DNA of 64,000 bases. Origin: Uloborus plumipes (taxonomy: Eukaryota; Arthropoda; Arachnida; Araneae; Uloboridae). This document shows positions 1-14,404 of the stretch, piece after piece. The stretch lies in contig JAXGGA010003377.1 in the NCBI GenBank assembly GCA_038373865.1, positions 39,853-103,852 on the forward strand, in the 5' to 3' direction. A program made the position numbers and the translations under genes. The first letter of the stretch is position 1. Each line of letters starts with the position of its first letter. The notes beneath the pieces are model-generated. The model was not told where the DNA came from. It worked only from the letters and a program-made list of their open reading frames with translations, and searched no databases.

Positions 1-240
1 AGATAGAGTCAATTTTGTGCCCAAAAATTGAAGTTCGAATAAAAAACGAACTGACGCTTTTTAGAGGGTGGGTCTAATTTTCGTCAATAGCCCGCGGAAT
101 AAGCTTCAAAATCATAAATTTTCTTGCAATTCGATAAAGAAATGAGCGAGTTTCGACCGGGTATAGGATTCGGCTTAGAGAAATAATATATGGAGATATT
201 TTGCCATTACCTTGATGATGGGAATTCTTTATTTTCATAA
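1..240. other. No recognisable feature
   Basis: AT-rich sequence up to the end of the Helitron-like element. I see no open frame, inverted repeat or family motif in it. Confidence 0.5.
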
Positions 241-1038
241 CTAGCCGGGTACCCGGCCCTGCCTGGGTTTCTGTGGGTGTAGGGTGGTTTAGTGAAACTC
301 ATTCATAAATTTCCCAACACTAAAGTGCATATCTATAAACATAATGGCTGCTTCTGTAAACAATGTCTATGTTATGGATAAACTATAAAAAATATAATGC
401 AAGCTAAAAAAAATAGCAAGCTACAAATAATGTTTGAGTAGATAGGAAATGTTATAAGCTTGGTATATTACAATAAATATATATTTACAGTATCAATCGC
501 ACTGAAATTAACCATTTCCAAATATTGCTCGTTAAATAAGTCCCATTATTAGTTTATATCCTCGTGACAACATTGGTGAGGTGAAAACATCTTATGTACC
601 TAATTTAGAAATTTTTTTGACTATAAACACTTTCTATTCTCTAACTATTGCCAAAATCAATTTTTTTTTATTTCACCCGTTAGCGATTGTTGGCTCAGAT
701 AAATATAAAAATCCTTAGAAGGCAATAAATTCCATACTTACTCCAGAGAAGCCTTGGTTCAAAATTTTCAATATGATTAAAATCAATATTGTTGCTGCAT
801 GGCACCAAATTTTTGCAACAATGGGTTGAAAATTTAATCATTTAATGGGGAAATGACATAAAATTAACTGTTTTCCACAATAACTTTTTTAAACTAAGCT
901 TTTTAGAAATAAATTATAGCTTATCCTGCTCCCTGTTACTGTAGCTATCTACGGTGAAAAAATGGTTAAAATCGGTCCAGTAGTTTGGAAGATTACCCCG
1001 GACATACGTTTTCAAAAGTAGTCTTTTATGTATATAGA
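241..1038 (-). mobile_element. Helitron-like non-autonomous element
   Basis: Read on the minus strand, the element starts TCTATATACATAAAAG after an A and ends in a GC-rich perfect palindrome, GCCGGGTACCCGGC, running into CTAG before a T. A TC start, a hairpin and a CTRR end placed between A and T are Helitron hallmarks. Near its 5' end it carries a GGACCGATTTTAACC stretch, comparable to GGTCGATTTTCATGCC in the 38.4-kb element, and both share the CGGGTACC...GCTAG|T end. No helicase or Rep reading frame is present, so it would depend on enzymes supplied elsewhere. The palindrome abuts the CTAG, closer than usual for Helitrons. A LINE 3' fragment is the main alternative. Confidence 0.55.
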
Positions 1039-1490
1039 TAAGACACAACAAGAAGGATTTACAGCCAAACGAGAGGAAATATGCTGGGAAGCGAACTCAC
1101 AATATCTATCATTCGAAGAGAAGCTTCTACCTTAAAGCTATGGAGGTGCCCCATTTTCAGTTCAGAATGTGAATGAAAATAGGATGAATGATTGTGTGCA
1201 CTATGATCATGACTTTGATGTTGACTGCTCCTGCACATCTAACATTATAAATATAAAGCAGTAAAGTAATCGCCAGGTGCTAAAAAGCACGAAACTGCAG
1301 TGAATGGATGGAATTAACGAGTTGGTGGTGTATTGCATATTATTAGCATAGTTTACTCTGATTTAAATGTTGGTAAGAAAATAACATTGTTTATTCTTAG
1401 GCCACAATTAAATTTGAAAAAAAAAGAAAGAAAGAAACAAAAATGATGTCTTAGATTTTTTTTTTTTTTTTTTTGTAAAAAATAGTTTTT

Positions 1491-1800
1491 GCAAGACACC
1501 AATCGTTTTGCTAAGGTTTGGTGCCAAAGCTGTTGAAAAAAAGAAGTATTACTATTGCAGGTTCAAATTCCTCATACTATACCTAATCAAAATAATAATA
1601 ATATTAGCAAGTTTCAGTAAATCATACGAAAAAAAGCAATGGCTTAAAATTTCCTATGTATATAAAGAATTTGTTTAAGACACTTATCGTTTTCTTCACA
1701 TCTCGCCTCAAAACATTGCTATCACAGATTCAAATAACTCATACTATATCTGAGCAAAATAAAAAATAATAGTAAGCTTCAACACACAAATGATATGAAC
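1491..1800. repeat. Degenerate direct duplication, about 190-bp period
   Basis: Two diverged units, about 1491-1625 and 1678-1795, share an AGACAC..TCGTTTT block. Each then has a CAG(G/A)TTCAAAT..CTCATACTATA block and an AATAATA..AAG(T/C)TTCA block. The order of the blocks is the same in both. The short frame at 1815-2006 just downstream has no recognisable product. Confidence 0.45.
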
Positions 1801-2466
1801 AGCTAATTATCGTTTTGGATAAACTCATAAAAATGATAAACAGCTCAAATGAAAACCCCAAGTATAATAGAAAGAAAACACTTATTCCAATGACACGAAA
1901 TAATTACAGCGCAGAAAAATATTTCCAGCTACAATACACTGTAAAAACCAAAAATAGCACTTTGGAAGTTACTCATAAAGCACCTCGAATGCCACTCGAA
2001 TGTTGAAAAAATCACGTTTTCTTTCGGAACATTTTCCGGGCTATAGTCTGAATTACTTTACTAAACTGTCATGCGCACCTGGCGCTCCAGCTGAATTAGT
2101 GTTTTTGTTTGCTCTCTGAAAAGCAGCAAAAAATGTATTTCAACAGAAAAGCCTTTTTTATGCCTTTCTTTCTTAAATGATAATTTACTGCCTGCCTTTC
2201 AGCGAATAACAATTTCCATTAGCTCCCGCTGAAAAGCGTAAAATTTTTGCCTTCCGCCTTTTGTTCGCGAATTGTGTGGAAAGAATGGTTGTTTCTTTTA
2301 ACTGCCCTAAAATTTCACAATTTGTTTCCTTAGAATGTATTTATTATATTGAGTGAGAATTTAGTTGCTGGGAATAAATTTTGTGATGGGGTATGAGTCC
2401 AACTAATGCCAACTCATTTAAGTGACCACAGCAGCTCCTGTACCTTCTTGGTATCATTTATTGATA

Positions 2467-2890
2467 CAGTCAATCCTCGATAAATCGAGCTCGCCTAAAA
2501 CTAATTACTATTAAAACGAACTACTGATTTTCTTAGGTAAAACCTTCCGCGTATTTACGTATGCGTCAGGTCTCTGATTTTACCAAAACAGGAGTGATAC
2601 GTAAGATAACAATAAGAGGAAGAATAATAAGAAGCATTTTGAGCCGCATCAAACAACGTAGAACGTCGCTAATTTCAAATTCGTAGTTTAGTTGAATGTG
2701 TCAACAGGATAGAGCAAACGCAAGTTTTAAATTGAAAACTTCGGAGAGTTCCCATTCATAACCCATCACCCCTTTTCTAAGTGGAATGGTTCCCGAGTGC
2801 TACGTGTGGGTTCCACGGACGGACAGTACAAAATCGATCACTTCCTCCGGTTTACTGTTTATAAGACTTCAGGTAAAACGAACTACTAAA
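2467..2890 (+). repeat. pogo/Tigger-like terminal fragment (uncertain)
   Basis: After a TA, the sequence CAGTCAATCCTCGATAAATC resembles the CAGT...CTCGATAA ends of pogo/Tigger-type DNA transposons. A matching end facing it at 32534 reads CAGTCGAATCTTG on the minus strand. The motif AAAACGAACTACT occurs twice, at 2513-2525 and 2875-2887. I could not find the opposite inverted end, so the right boundary is arbitrary. Confidence 0.35.
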
Positions 2891-4821
2891 ACTATAATGT
2901 CAAATTATAATTGCAGGAACAAATAAGATCTATTGACTGGAAAGAGTAGTTAATCCCTTCAGTTGGAATTATGAAATAGTTTAAAGAAGTTTTCTAAAAA
3001 TTTTCAAGCGCCAAATTATATTAATATTTCAAGAAGTATATCGCAAAAAAAAAGTGACAGTTACATGTTATTTTTATCAAATAAACTAAAAGTCTGAGCG
3101 ATATCAAATTTCTGAGCCAAGCATCAGGTGACAGTTTTTATTTCATTTATGACAGTTTTATCTGTCAAAAAGTTTTTGAAACTGTCTTTAACCTATCAAG
3201 TATAATATCATCAATATACATATATATCTAGTTTTTGAGTGCTTTCAAAATTAATGAAGCTGTCAAAATGTTGTCACATATTTTGATATACTTTTTCTGC
3301 AGTAAATTTAGGGAAGAGAAAAACATTTCCACCCTGACACTTGAAGGTAGAGAATATGTGGACATCCTTCGATATTTTCCGTCATTTTGAGAGTGTAACT
3401 TGCAATATGTGCTGAAAAAGCTTAATGTTATGAAAAACATATATTTTATATGCATAAATATATTTTTTTGGATTTCAGGGACAAAACTGCAAAATTAGTT
3501 TTTTATCACATATATGGAATTTAAAAAAAGGAAGATATGAGAAGTTTTCTTCAAATATGCATCATTTTATGAGCGCCTTTAAAAAAAAAAAAACTTTTTA
3601 AACTATTAAATAACCATCTAGTTTGTGTTATGAAATAAAATAGTTAGTGCAGACATATTCCATGCTAAAAGTCTTCTTTTTAGGCGACTTTTATTGTTTT
3701 TGTTTTTAATTCTGAGTTACTCAACCTTTAGTGGACCATGTGGCTTTAACATGCTGTATTATTATAACGTCAATTTTGTTTCAATGTCACTAATGAAACT
3801 CTTTCATACTCCTTTTGTTGATAATAATGTTGAAAATTATTTTTAAAGCTATATATATGACTCAGAGGGTTTACTTAATGTACTGAATTTTAATTTTCCG
3901 TCGTTTTAAACGAAGTTACATAATTTACTGGAGAAATTGAAATCACATTTTTCACAATCAAGAATGATCTAAAAACCTTTTAAAGAGAAAAAAGAGCATT
4001 TTAAGGAATAAAAAAAAACAATTATCACTCAAGTTAGAACATTCATTACGTGTCTGCATGTTCCGGTTTTATATGAAACCCCTTTATCAATGTCTAAAGA
4101 TGTGAGTTCCTGGAATAGTGATCCGTATGAAACCCACACTCAAAGTATTCGCCACAGTTAATTTTGCAGAGCAAAGTCTGTTTTATACTATTGCTCGTAT
4201 TGTATTTAAACTGAATGCAAACTAATATAAAAATTTATTGCATTTCTTCGTTCTATAAATCGTTCCTTTGATAGATAGAATTGGATACATTTTTGAAAAG
4301 TAATCATTCAAACAAAATGCTTTCAGTATACCCCTCAATAAACAAATCCATTTTAAATTCATTACTTCTCAAATTATGTTAGAAACATAATTTGATGAGT
4401 ACGTAAAATCATATCTGATTAAACTAATATTAATTTTCCTTGAGCAAATGCATTTCAATTTCGTTGAAATTGATTTAGCTATGATAAATGATCATTTACA
4501 AAATTTTAATAAGCTTACTGAAATTTTGACAGAAAATAGTTGCATTGTATTTCGAAGCTGAATGAATAATTACGTTTAGGTTCCTAATGAGAGACGAACA
4601 TGATTAATTAGTTTTACCCTAAATTATTGATTTTACGGTTTATCACTTATGAATATAATATTTGTTTCTGCATGAGTGAGAAATCTCTCCCGTTTTATAT
4701 CAGTATTTTTAATTTAGGTTCAATATATCTTAGACTATAGATGTACTTCACCCCCGTAAGTCGTCATCAAATGATGAATAATTATTTATGCAAGGTATTG
4801 AATATATTTATTAAAATCAAG
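2891..4821. other. AT-rich spacer without recognisable feature
   Basis: Only short unrelated frames occur here, including a 75-codon minus-strand one at 3228-3455. I see no terminal inverted repeat, SINE promoter or protein motif. Confidence 0.5.
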
Positions 4822-4823
4822 TA

Positions 4824-5696
4824 AGGGAGTGTGGGGCAAAGTGAAATAGGTAACTTAGCTCGCCTTTTCTAAAATGAAAAAATGGAAATTTATTTAAAAA
4901 ATTACAGTACATAAAAATAAATGTATCTTATAATAAAACCTGCGTTGAAACATTATTTTTTAATTTTAGTAGTAAATTTTTATCTCAAAAAAGTAGAAAA
5001 ATTTCACTTTAAAAATACATGAAAGCAATATTAAAAAAATAAAGCATTTCTCTAATGAATTATTCTCTACTTGATTATTAATAGTTCTTTTCAAATGAAT
5101 GCGTAAGTAAAAGAATGAATGACTTTTTTTTTGATAACGAATAGTTAAAGTATCTAATCAATTAATATAATGAAAAAAACAAGTCATTGAATTAAGTAGT
5201 TTATGAATAAAAGAATAAGTAAAGGGATGAAACAATAAAGGAATTATTAGAAGCTGCAATGCAAATTAATTCATTAATAAGTTAAAGATTGAAATTGTAA
5301 ATGAAAGGATCTTGGATCTATTTCACTCTGCCACATCCACTTTGGTTCGCATGCACTTGACTAATTGTAAAAATATTTAATAGAAAAAGTTTAATATCAA
5401 ATAAATATAACACTTTACCGAATATTAGTGGGTGTGAACAAATGTTTGAAGTGTTAATAACAATAACTTTATAATTTATAGCAGCAAAAATATATTTTCA
5501 GTTGCAACAAAATATTGCAATATGTGTGTCATTAAAAAAAAAAATTGATTGACTTATGCCATTCTTTGATTTTCAGTTGTAATTTTTCATAACTAGAATA
5601 GACTACATGTGCTACTACTTAGTTAAAATATTACTACATAGGTAGCACCGAACGGGGAGTAACTGCTTCCCCATTTTACTTTGCCCCAAATTCTCC
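4824..5696. mobile_element. TA-flanked non-autonomous DNA transposon, 873 bp
   Basis: The left end (GGGAG..GGGGCAAAGTGAAAT) and the right end read on the minus strand (GGAGAATTTGGGGCAAAGT) are inverted copies. They match at about 25 of 31 positions when the flanking AGTA is included. Both ends abut a TA dinucleotide (4822-4823 and 5697-5698), as expected for Tc1/mariner/pogo-type insertion. The interior is AT-rich with no open frame, so this is a deletion derivative or miniature element. A G run follows the right end at 5702-5713. Confidence 0.7.
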
Positions 5697-5698
5697 TA

Positions 5699-7981
<2,283 letters not shown>

Positions 7982-7985
7982 TTAA

Positions 7986-8453
7986 CCCTTTAACGTCCGG
8001 TGTGCCGAATTTGGCACATACCTTCAGAATCATTTTGCCTCAGCAGCTAAATGAGTTATTCCACAATGGAAAATTGTGACCAGGGACGTCATTTCGAAAT
8101 TTTCCAGAGGAGGGCAAAGGGTGCATACGCAATGTAAAATTTACCAAAAAGTGGCAAAAACCACGCCCACTTATATACCAATACATTGATTTCCCAAAGT
8201 CGGGGGGGGGGGGGGGGAATTGACCGCCCCTGCCCCCCCCCCCTTCATGACGGGCCTGATTGTGACGTGTTCGGCACATACTTATCTACCGGCAGCAGTA
8301 AATTGACCCCCCGTTATGCCCCGGCGGGACTTAGAACCCCAAAAATTTCAAAAAATTTATGCTAGGTAAAAATGTTTTTTGATGTATTTGCAACTCAAAA
8401 AACCAAAAATATATATGAAAATTCATTGGTAACTTAATTTGGGACATAAGGGA
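7986..8453. mobile_element. piggyBac-like TTAA-flanked miniature element, interrupted
   Basis: The element lies between two TTAA tetranucleotides (7982-7985 and 8454-8457). It starts CCCTTTAACGTCC and its far end, read on the minus strand, starts TCCCTTATGTCCC, which is an imperfect inverted repeat. TTAA duplication and a CCCT-type start are piggyBac traits. A short hairpin TGTGCC..GGCACA lies at 8001-8018. A separate hAT-type miniature element (8081-8258) has inserted into it, so the original length was about 280 bp. No transposase is present. Confidence 0.55.
8081..8258. mobile_element. hAT-type miniature element, copy 1
   Basis: A 178-bp element flanked by a perfect 8-bp duplication ATTGTGAC (8073-8080 and 8259-8266). 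The ends are CAGGGACGTCAT and, inverted, CAGGCCCGTCAT. Eight-base duplications and CAG-starting ends are hAT traits. The interior has long G and C homopolymers near the right end. A second copy is at 28025-28187. It has no coding capacity. Confidence 0.8.
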
Positions 8454-8545
8454 TTAAAGCAACTCATTTTATCATATTCTTTTCGTTGATTTGAACTCTG
8501 AAAACACTTTCAAGTCGCTAACGATCCTCTACCCAGGTAGCACAA

Positions 8546-10997
8546 CCCAAACAGCACTACTTTGTCCTTTGGACGTCCTAGAAATGTCATTTCAGGACTA
8601 ACTCAAAATATTAACTCATCCTTCGGACGTTTAAATTTCATCCCGCGGTAATCGAGGGACAGCCTAGGGACCGTTCAATGTCCGCGAAGTGTTCATCCCC
8701 AGTTGGTCCCTGTGTTGTCAGCAGCCATCCCGAGGACTTAAGCCTTTCGTGGTCCTCAGGACGTTCAGAAAACATTATCCCCAGGTTGTTAAAATGATGT
8801 CAGACGTTCTTTTATTGGCTATGTCTAGGACCAAGCTTTTTGTGGTTGGTCCTTCGGACGTTAAATGGACTAATTAAAATGAACAAAAGACGTCCTACGA
8901 ACTATAGCCGTTCAAATTTTGGTTCTCTTTAGAACATTAGACGGACAACACATCAAGTGTTCAACGAAAAATTTAATTAATAATTTGGCTGTCTACAAGT
9001 ACTCGAGGGATCTTTTACATGATGCCGCTTTATCATACGACATGATCGCTGTCGATTTTCTGCATCATGAAAATCCACTGACTGGAGCCGGATTCGAACC
9101 CGCGCTTTTGGGCGTAAGAGGCCAGCGTCTTAACCACTATACCACTCTGTCGGTGGTAAAGTGTCATAATTTTAATCTTTTCGGAATTAAAAAAGCCCCT
9201 TTGATTTCAGAAAAAAAAAAATGTTCGCTATCTTTTCGGCATTAGGGCATTTCTTCAACCTCGGTGCGAAAAACTATTGTTTTGGAAAACTATTTCAGAA
9301 CTATTTTTAAAATTTTAATAATAAAAAATATTACATCAGTGAATGATTTTTAAGTAATACTAATACAATTCAAATACATTTGAAAAAAAAAAAAAAAAAC
9401 CCTGTATTTTTGCCCTAAAGTAAACTATTTAAGAATGATAATAACAAATTTCAAATGTGTGTGCTTATAACAGAAAATGGTGTATTTACTTATTTTTATT
9501 TTTATTTCTTTTACAATTAAAATATGTCAATTTAAAAAAAAATCGTCTAATAAATTTAAGGATAGTTTGTTTTTATAATAATTTAAAACTAAAATTTTTA
9601 TTTTAGAGGTTTAAAGAGAAAAAAAAAAAACGTCAGTAGAATTATATTTTACATTTTATAATGAATTTAAAAAGAAAAAGAAAGAAAAAAAGCTTAAAAC
9701 AATCATCATTAAAAAAAAATTCTTCAAGATATACTGTAGTGTATTATTAACAGGCCATTATCCTAGTATAAACTTTAATAAATCAAGTTCAAATTTTGAT
9801 GCTTTAAATTTGAGAGAAAGAGAGCATTTTGGCTTTTTTTTTTAATTTTAACCTCTATCAAAATTTGCAAGAATTTTGACTATCATGAGCGTTTTAAAAA
9901 TGTATGTCCATTTCCACACACAAAAATTCGAGCTAAATCATTTTTGACTCTTAAAATAATCTTCTAATTTTTTGTTTATTAATATACTTTGAAAATACTT
10001 CAATTTTTATGTAACTTCGTTCATTTCTCGGCTTTATAGTAGTTAAATATTTCAACTTTACTTTTAAAAAAATCCAAGTTCTTCGGAACAAATCGCCCAC
10101 TTTTCCATTTTGAATAAAGTATATTAGAAGTCCAAAAATTTCATAGATGAATATGGAAAAAAAATTCACTTCGTACTCACCACTTTCACTCAAAATACGA
10201 ATTTTCGAAGTTAAATAAGTAAGTCCTATAATCGACTGATTTGACTCATTTGCAGGACATCCTAAGAATGAAGACCGCAGGATATCAGAAAATGAAGTCC
10301 TTCGTACGCCTTGAAATGTTGCAGTTTACTTCAGGCTATCCGGAGGACAATAATAAAATTTGTACTTGGGACGTCCTATATGATGCTCCTTAGGATGACC
10401 TCATGTCATCGAATTTTACAGTACACCATGACATAATTAAAAAAAATATTTCGGACAAACACAAGCTTGTTTTGTATTTATTTGGTTTTTAAAATTAGTT
10501 GCAGAGCTACTTTGAGATTCCCACTTCATATTTAATTGTAAAATTTCAAAAAAAAAAATTGTATTTTTTCAAGGAATTTTTTCCTTTAAAAATTTGTAGC
10601 ACATTTTTATGTTTAGTGAGTTTAAATATTATTTTCATGCTTCGTATAAGTTTTGTGCATCATAGTTTACTGTCATTTGTAGTAAATTTCATTGAGAAAA
10701 TAAAAAATAAAATTTTCCTTACAACTTGAAAATAATATCCTAAAAACAATTGATTTTGTTGAGACTTGGGACATCCTTAGAGATAAGTTCCCAGGACATC
10801 TGGAAAAAAAGTCCGTGGTACGTCCTGAAAGGATGCGGATCCCTTTTGGTTATCCTTAGACCTAAAAAAAATAGTCCGTGGGACGTCCTGGGAGGCGCAT
10901 CTAAGGATCGCCAAATTTCATCGATTTTGACATCGGGCCAGATTCGGACGTTCAGGACATAAAATGAACGTCCATTGGACGTTTCATGCTGTCTGGG
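8546..10997. mobile_element. 2.45-kb non-autonomous inverted-repeat element with GGACGTCC subterminal motifs
   Basis: The left end CCCAAACAGCAC and the inverted right end CCCAGACAGCAT are followed by corresponding subterminal sequence: TTTGGACGTCC..ATGTC on the left and AATGGACGTTC..ATGTCC on the right, read inward. Palindromes GGACGTCC recur at 8571, 10369 and 10881, with many GGAC/GTCC/GGACAT variants in about 8560-8900 and 10250-10990. The middle is AT-rich and carries a tRNA-like SINE fragment near 9.1 kb. There is no transposase. No clear target duplication is visible; both flanks read AA. Confidence 0.6.
8960..9165 (-). mobile_element. tRNA-derived SINE-like sequence
   Basis: On the minus strand a tRNA-like head has an A-box-type stretch GTATAGTGGTTA (about 9128-9141) and a B box GGTTCGAATCC (9090-9100). 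Between them is a degenerate anticodon arm (CTCTTAC loop). The acceptor ends do not pair well, so it is not a working tRNA. About 100 bases of unrelated body follow downstream on the minus strand. The outer boundaries are estimates. Confidence 0.55.
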
Positions 10998-11085
10998 AAA
11001 TAACCTTTAAACGTTTTTAAGCGGTTGTTATAACGTTAATAACCATTTTACAACCTTTAATAAAACGAAGCGTGCTACTTGGGTA

Positions 11086-13758
11086 TACAAATACGCCATA
11101 CGGAAACTCGACCAGTGGCAAATCATTACATAATGAGCAAAGCGATGAATGTTGGCTATAATTTATGTCTGTTTGGGGACATAAGTGCATCCTCTTAGCA
11201 AACATGAACAAAAGAATTAGACAACAGGAGTAGTTTACATCAACAAGTATACAAAAGTATACAAAACAAGATAGTACGTAAACACATTTTTTAAAAATCA
11301 AACTTGCTTTTGTATAATATTAAATACTAAACACGTTGACGTTAAAAAACAGGACCCGATAAATTTAACAACATAACATATTTTTCAAAACATGAAACTT
11401 TTACTAAAATTGACTTTTTTTTTCTTTTAATATTTGGATTATTGTATCATTAATTTTTGTTCTCACAAAACTAGTGCTGAGATTGAATTCTTAATACTCA
11501 TTATTTTCGAATAAAAGAAGTGCAAAAAGCAGTTTGTGCTTCGATAATGTTTTTCGTTTTGATTGTTCCATGATTTTTAATAGCTTTTAGAGAAAGAAAA
11601 TATGATGGGGAAAATGCAATTCAAGCTATTGACCAAAGTAGCCACTTTTTCATAGAGTAAAACTTTAGCCTGAAATAATAATCAGCGACTAAATAATATG
11701 CTTGTTTGTTATTTCAGTTATTCAGATATTCCTAGAAAATGGTTATTTATCAAAATAGGGCTGTATACATTGTTTTTTTTTTGGTCCGTTAGTTTAATTA
11801 AAAAAAACGTCTTTTAGCTAAACATTTGTTCCCTTTTTCCTTATTATTTCATGAGAGTAATTCTAAAAGCATTATAGAAATGAAAAGTAAATTTGCATTA
11901 CGACTAATGAAATATTCCAAATTTAAGGAACAAAAAAATGTTTGGCTGACAGTAATGAATAAAGTTGGAGATGATGTCGGAGAAAAGATTAACATGAGCG
12001 CAAAATAAATAAATAAATAAAAAAGCGGAAGACGTATCTCAGAAAAGTAGGGGAAAATGCTTGTTAGTTTCGTAATACGCAGAGAATTGTGTGCCCCTTA
12101 AAATATTACATTTAATGATGTATTCATATGACTCATGCCTATTCTTATTGGTTATTTTCTTTCTTTTATATTTTTTAAATCTTGTTTATTTACTTTCTTT
12201 CTGTAAGTTTAAATACCTACAACAATAAAAACCGCTTTTGGTTCTCAACGAGGACAAAATATCAAGTAAAACTAGTTTCTCTTCTAAATAACCTTGAAAA
12301 GCTGTTCTTAAAATAGAATTCACTCTCAAATTTTCCAGTATATCAGAAATGCAATCTCCAAATTTACACGACACATCACTAATTTGCACTGCAAATTTTG
12401 CAAGTTAACTCTGAATTGATAACTAATTGCCCACCAGCAGCCGAAAGATGCTACCACTGAGAAAACAAGACCCGCTTTGCAATCCAAAATACAGGAAAGA
12501 CGCCCATTCGCCAAGTCTGTAGCCAAAAGCCAAGCGCCCTAGCAATGTGAAAAGTAAATGCCAAGTGGGCACAATCGGCTTAGCGATGAAGTCCTCTACA
12601 CATACCACTAAAAATTGTAGCATTTAATACATGGTAGTAAAAACTTTTCTGTATTAATACCCTGCACAACAAGAAGTTCCGTTCAATCTAAATGAGCCCC
12701 TAACTTTCTTGTATACCATCATCGACATTCCAGAATCTGATCAACATTCTCTTAATTATATAAGACAGCAAATGTATGCCTTCGCTGAGATCTTTCGGAC
12801 GAAAAAATTAAATTCGAATCACTCTTACTTAAAAGTTATTTGGGGGGACAGGCTGTTTTAACAGTTCAAAATTAAGTGGAAAATTGTTCGAATCAAAATT
12901 TTAATAACGGAAATCAGGTGTGCTCGCCAAGTTCTTTCAAATATCGAGCAAGAAATGTTTTACTTTGTTGCTGATGAAAATTTGGCCACGCAAACTTTGA
13001 TGCGTACGGACAGCTATAATTTTATTAATTCGATCGATATACTTGATTATCTGAAACTTAAAACTAGCATTAAAAATTATTGTTTCACTGTTATGGTCTT
13101 ATTTTTAATCAACTCTTTGAGTGGTAAAATTTTGTAAACCCACGAGTCTACGTTCTTTTACCGTACCAAAAAAAAAAAAAAAAAAATCAATGTGTAAAGA
13201 AAGTAAAGCAATTCTTAAGTCATCAAAACTGTTCAAAGTCTTGTAAGTCTATTTTTATGTGTGCAGTCGTGAATAAAAGCTCTCACGACAGCTATTGAAT
13301 AATTTTTCGAATATTCACCGCTATTGAAATGGGACTTTATTACTTCGGAGTATCAAAAAAAGCTTTTTGAATAGCATAGGACCGAATGAGAGATTGCAGA
13401 AGTTTCCTTTGGAGAAAATCGTAGTATTAATGTATTTTATGAATGAATAAAATTTCATGAATGCATAAATTCTCAAGAATCCATTAGCTTCGTCTATGTA
13501 GCTGGAAGAAAGAATTGAATTCATTCAAAATATGTATTCCGACGTTTGTATATCAATGTGTATTCAATGGCTTGTATGCAAAAATACTTGAAATATGGGC
13601 TGGGTAAAATCATTTTCCATTTTGAATATTTTACAAACAATTTATAATAGCGTATCAAACAAGAAACATATCAGAAATCTTATATTTTGAGTGAGCAGTA
13701 TAAATTCCTCACTTAAAATTATAAAGAATTACAATTAAAAAAATAAATATTCACATAT
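11086..13758. other. AT-rich spacer with one less AT-rich patch
   Basis: Around 12420-12620 the base composition is more balanced and three overlapping minus-strand frames (60-67 codons) run through it. None has a recognisable motif, and frame switching argues against a gene. It may be an old repeat. The rest is featureless, with an A-run at about 13170. Confidence 0.45.
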
Positions 13759-13760
13759 TA

Positions 13761-14299
13761 GTGACCTCTCACTTATACGCCGCCTCATTTATGCTCCTTT
13801 TTCACTTATACGACGATTTTAAATGGTCCCAGCACATTTCGTAACAAAATAATGATAGTGACATTCGTTCATGCGTCGCTAAATATTTCACTTATGCGCC
13901 GAATTTTACCTAAAATGTAAAAAATTTAAATTAATTTCCTTAAAAAATAAGCATTTTTCTTCACTTTCCTCTTTAATATTTCGCTTTTATTTCTCACGGA
14001 AGGCATTTTTTTCGTATGAACTAAAGCTCAGAGAGGGACAATTATCTATTATGCATCGTTTTAAAGGGAACTGTTTGTAATTAGGTATGCTACAATTATT
14101 TGTTTTAAGTTAAGTTACAGTAATTGCCAAAACCGTAGTAATATATCCCTTTCATATAGAAACATTCTTATTCATTTTCTCATTAGAAACTATGTTGCGC
14201 TCTAGTCTTTTAAATAGACTTGCTTACTTATACGTCTCTCTCACTTATGCGCCTTTTTCTGTTGGTCCCTTGGGCCGGCGTATAAGTGAGAATTCATTG
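13761..14299 (-). mobile_element. pogo/Tigger-like deletion derivative, 539 bp
   Basis: Both ends carry TCTCACTTATACGCCG facing inward, starting 6-9 bases inside the element. Both abut TA (13759-13760 and 14300-14301). Further copies of CACTTAT(A/G)CG lie inside both arms, for example near 13810, 13890, 14225 and 14250. The TA duplication and this type of end fit pogo/Tigger elements of the Tc1/mariner superfamily. No transposase remains. Confidence 0.7.
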
Positions 14300-14404
14300 T
14301 ATATGCAATGAGTTTTACCACCCATAAGCTAGGGTTAAGGCAGAACTAAAGCGGTTTCAAGATGTCAATACCGAGCTGTGGGTGCTTTTGCTTCAATTCA
14401 CATA

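Larger units (their letters stand above)
8532..11083. mobile_element. TA-flanked CCCAGGTAGCAC miniature element, split by insertion
   Basis: Ends CCCAGGTAGCAC and, inverted, CCCAAGTAGCAC sit inside TA dinucleotides (8530-8531 and 11084-11085). The right part (10998-11083) closely matches, in inverse orientation, the intact 108-bp element at 48151-48258. The left part survives only as 14 bases (8532-8545). Everything between them (8546-10997) has its own inverted ends and is best read as a later insertion. The original element was therefore about 100 bp. Confidence 0.7.

Noticed and set aside
9082..9150. Possible functional tRNA gene (minus strand)
   Set aside because: A and B boxes are present but the acceptor and T stems are mismatched; it fits a SINE head better.
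12186..12623. Three overlapping minus-strand frames in a more GC-balanced patch
   Set aside because: Different frames, no motif, no splice or start context that I can support; more likely an old repeat.
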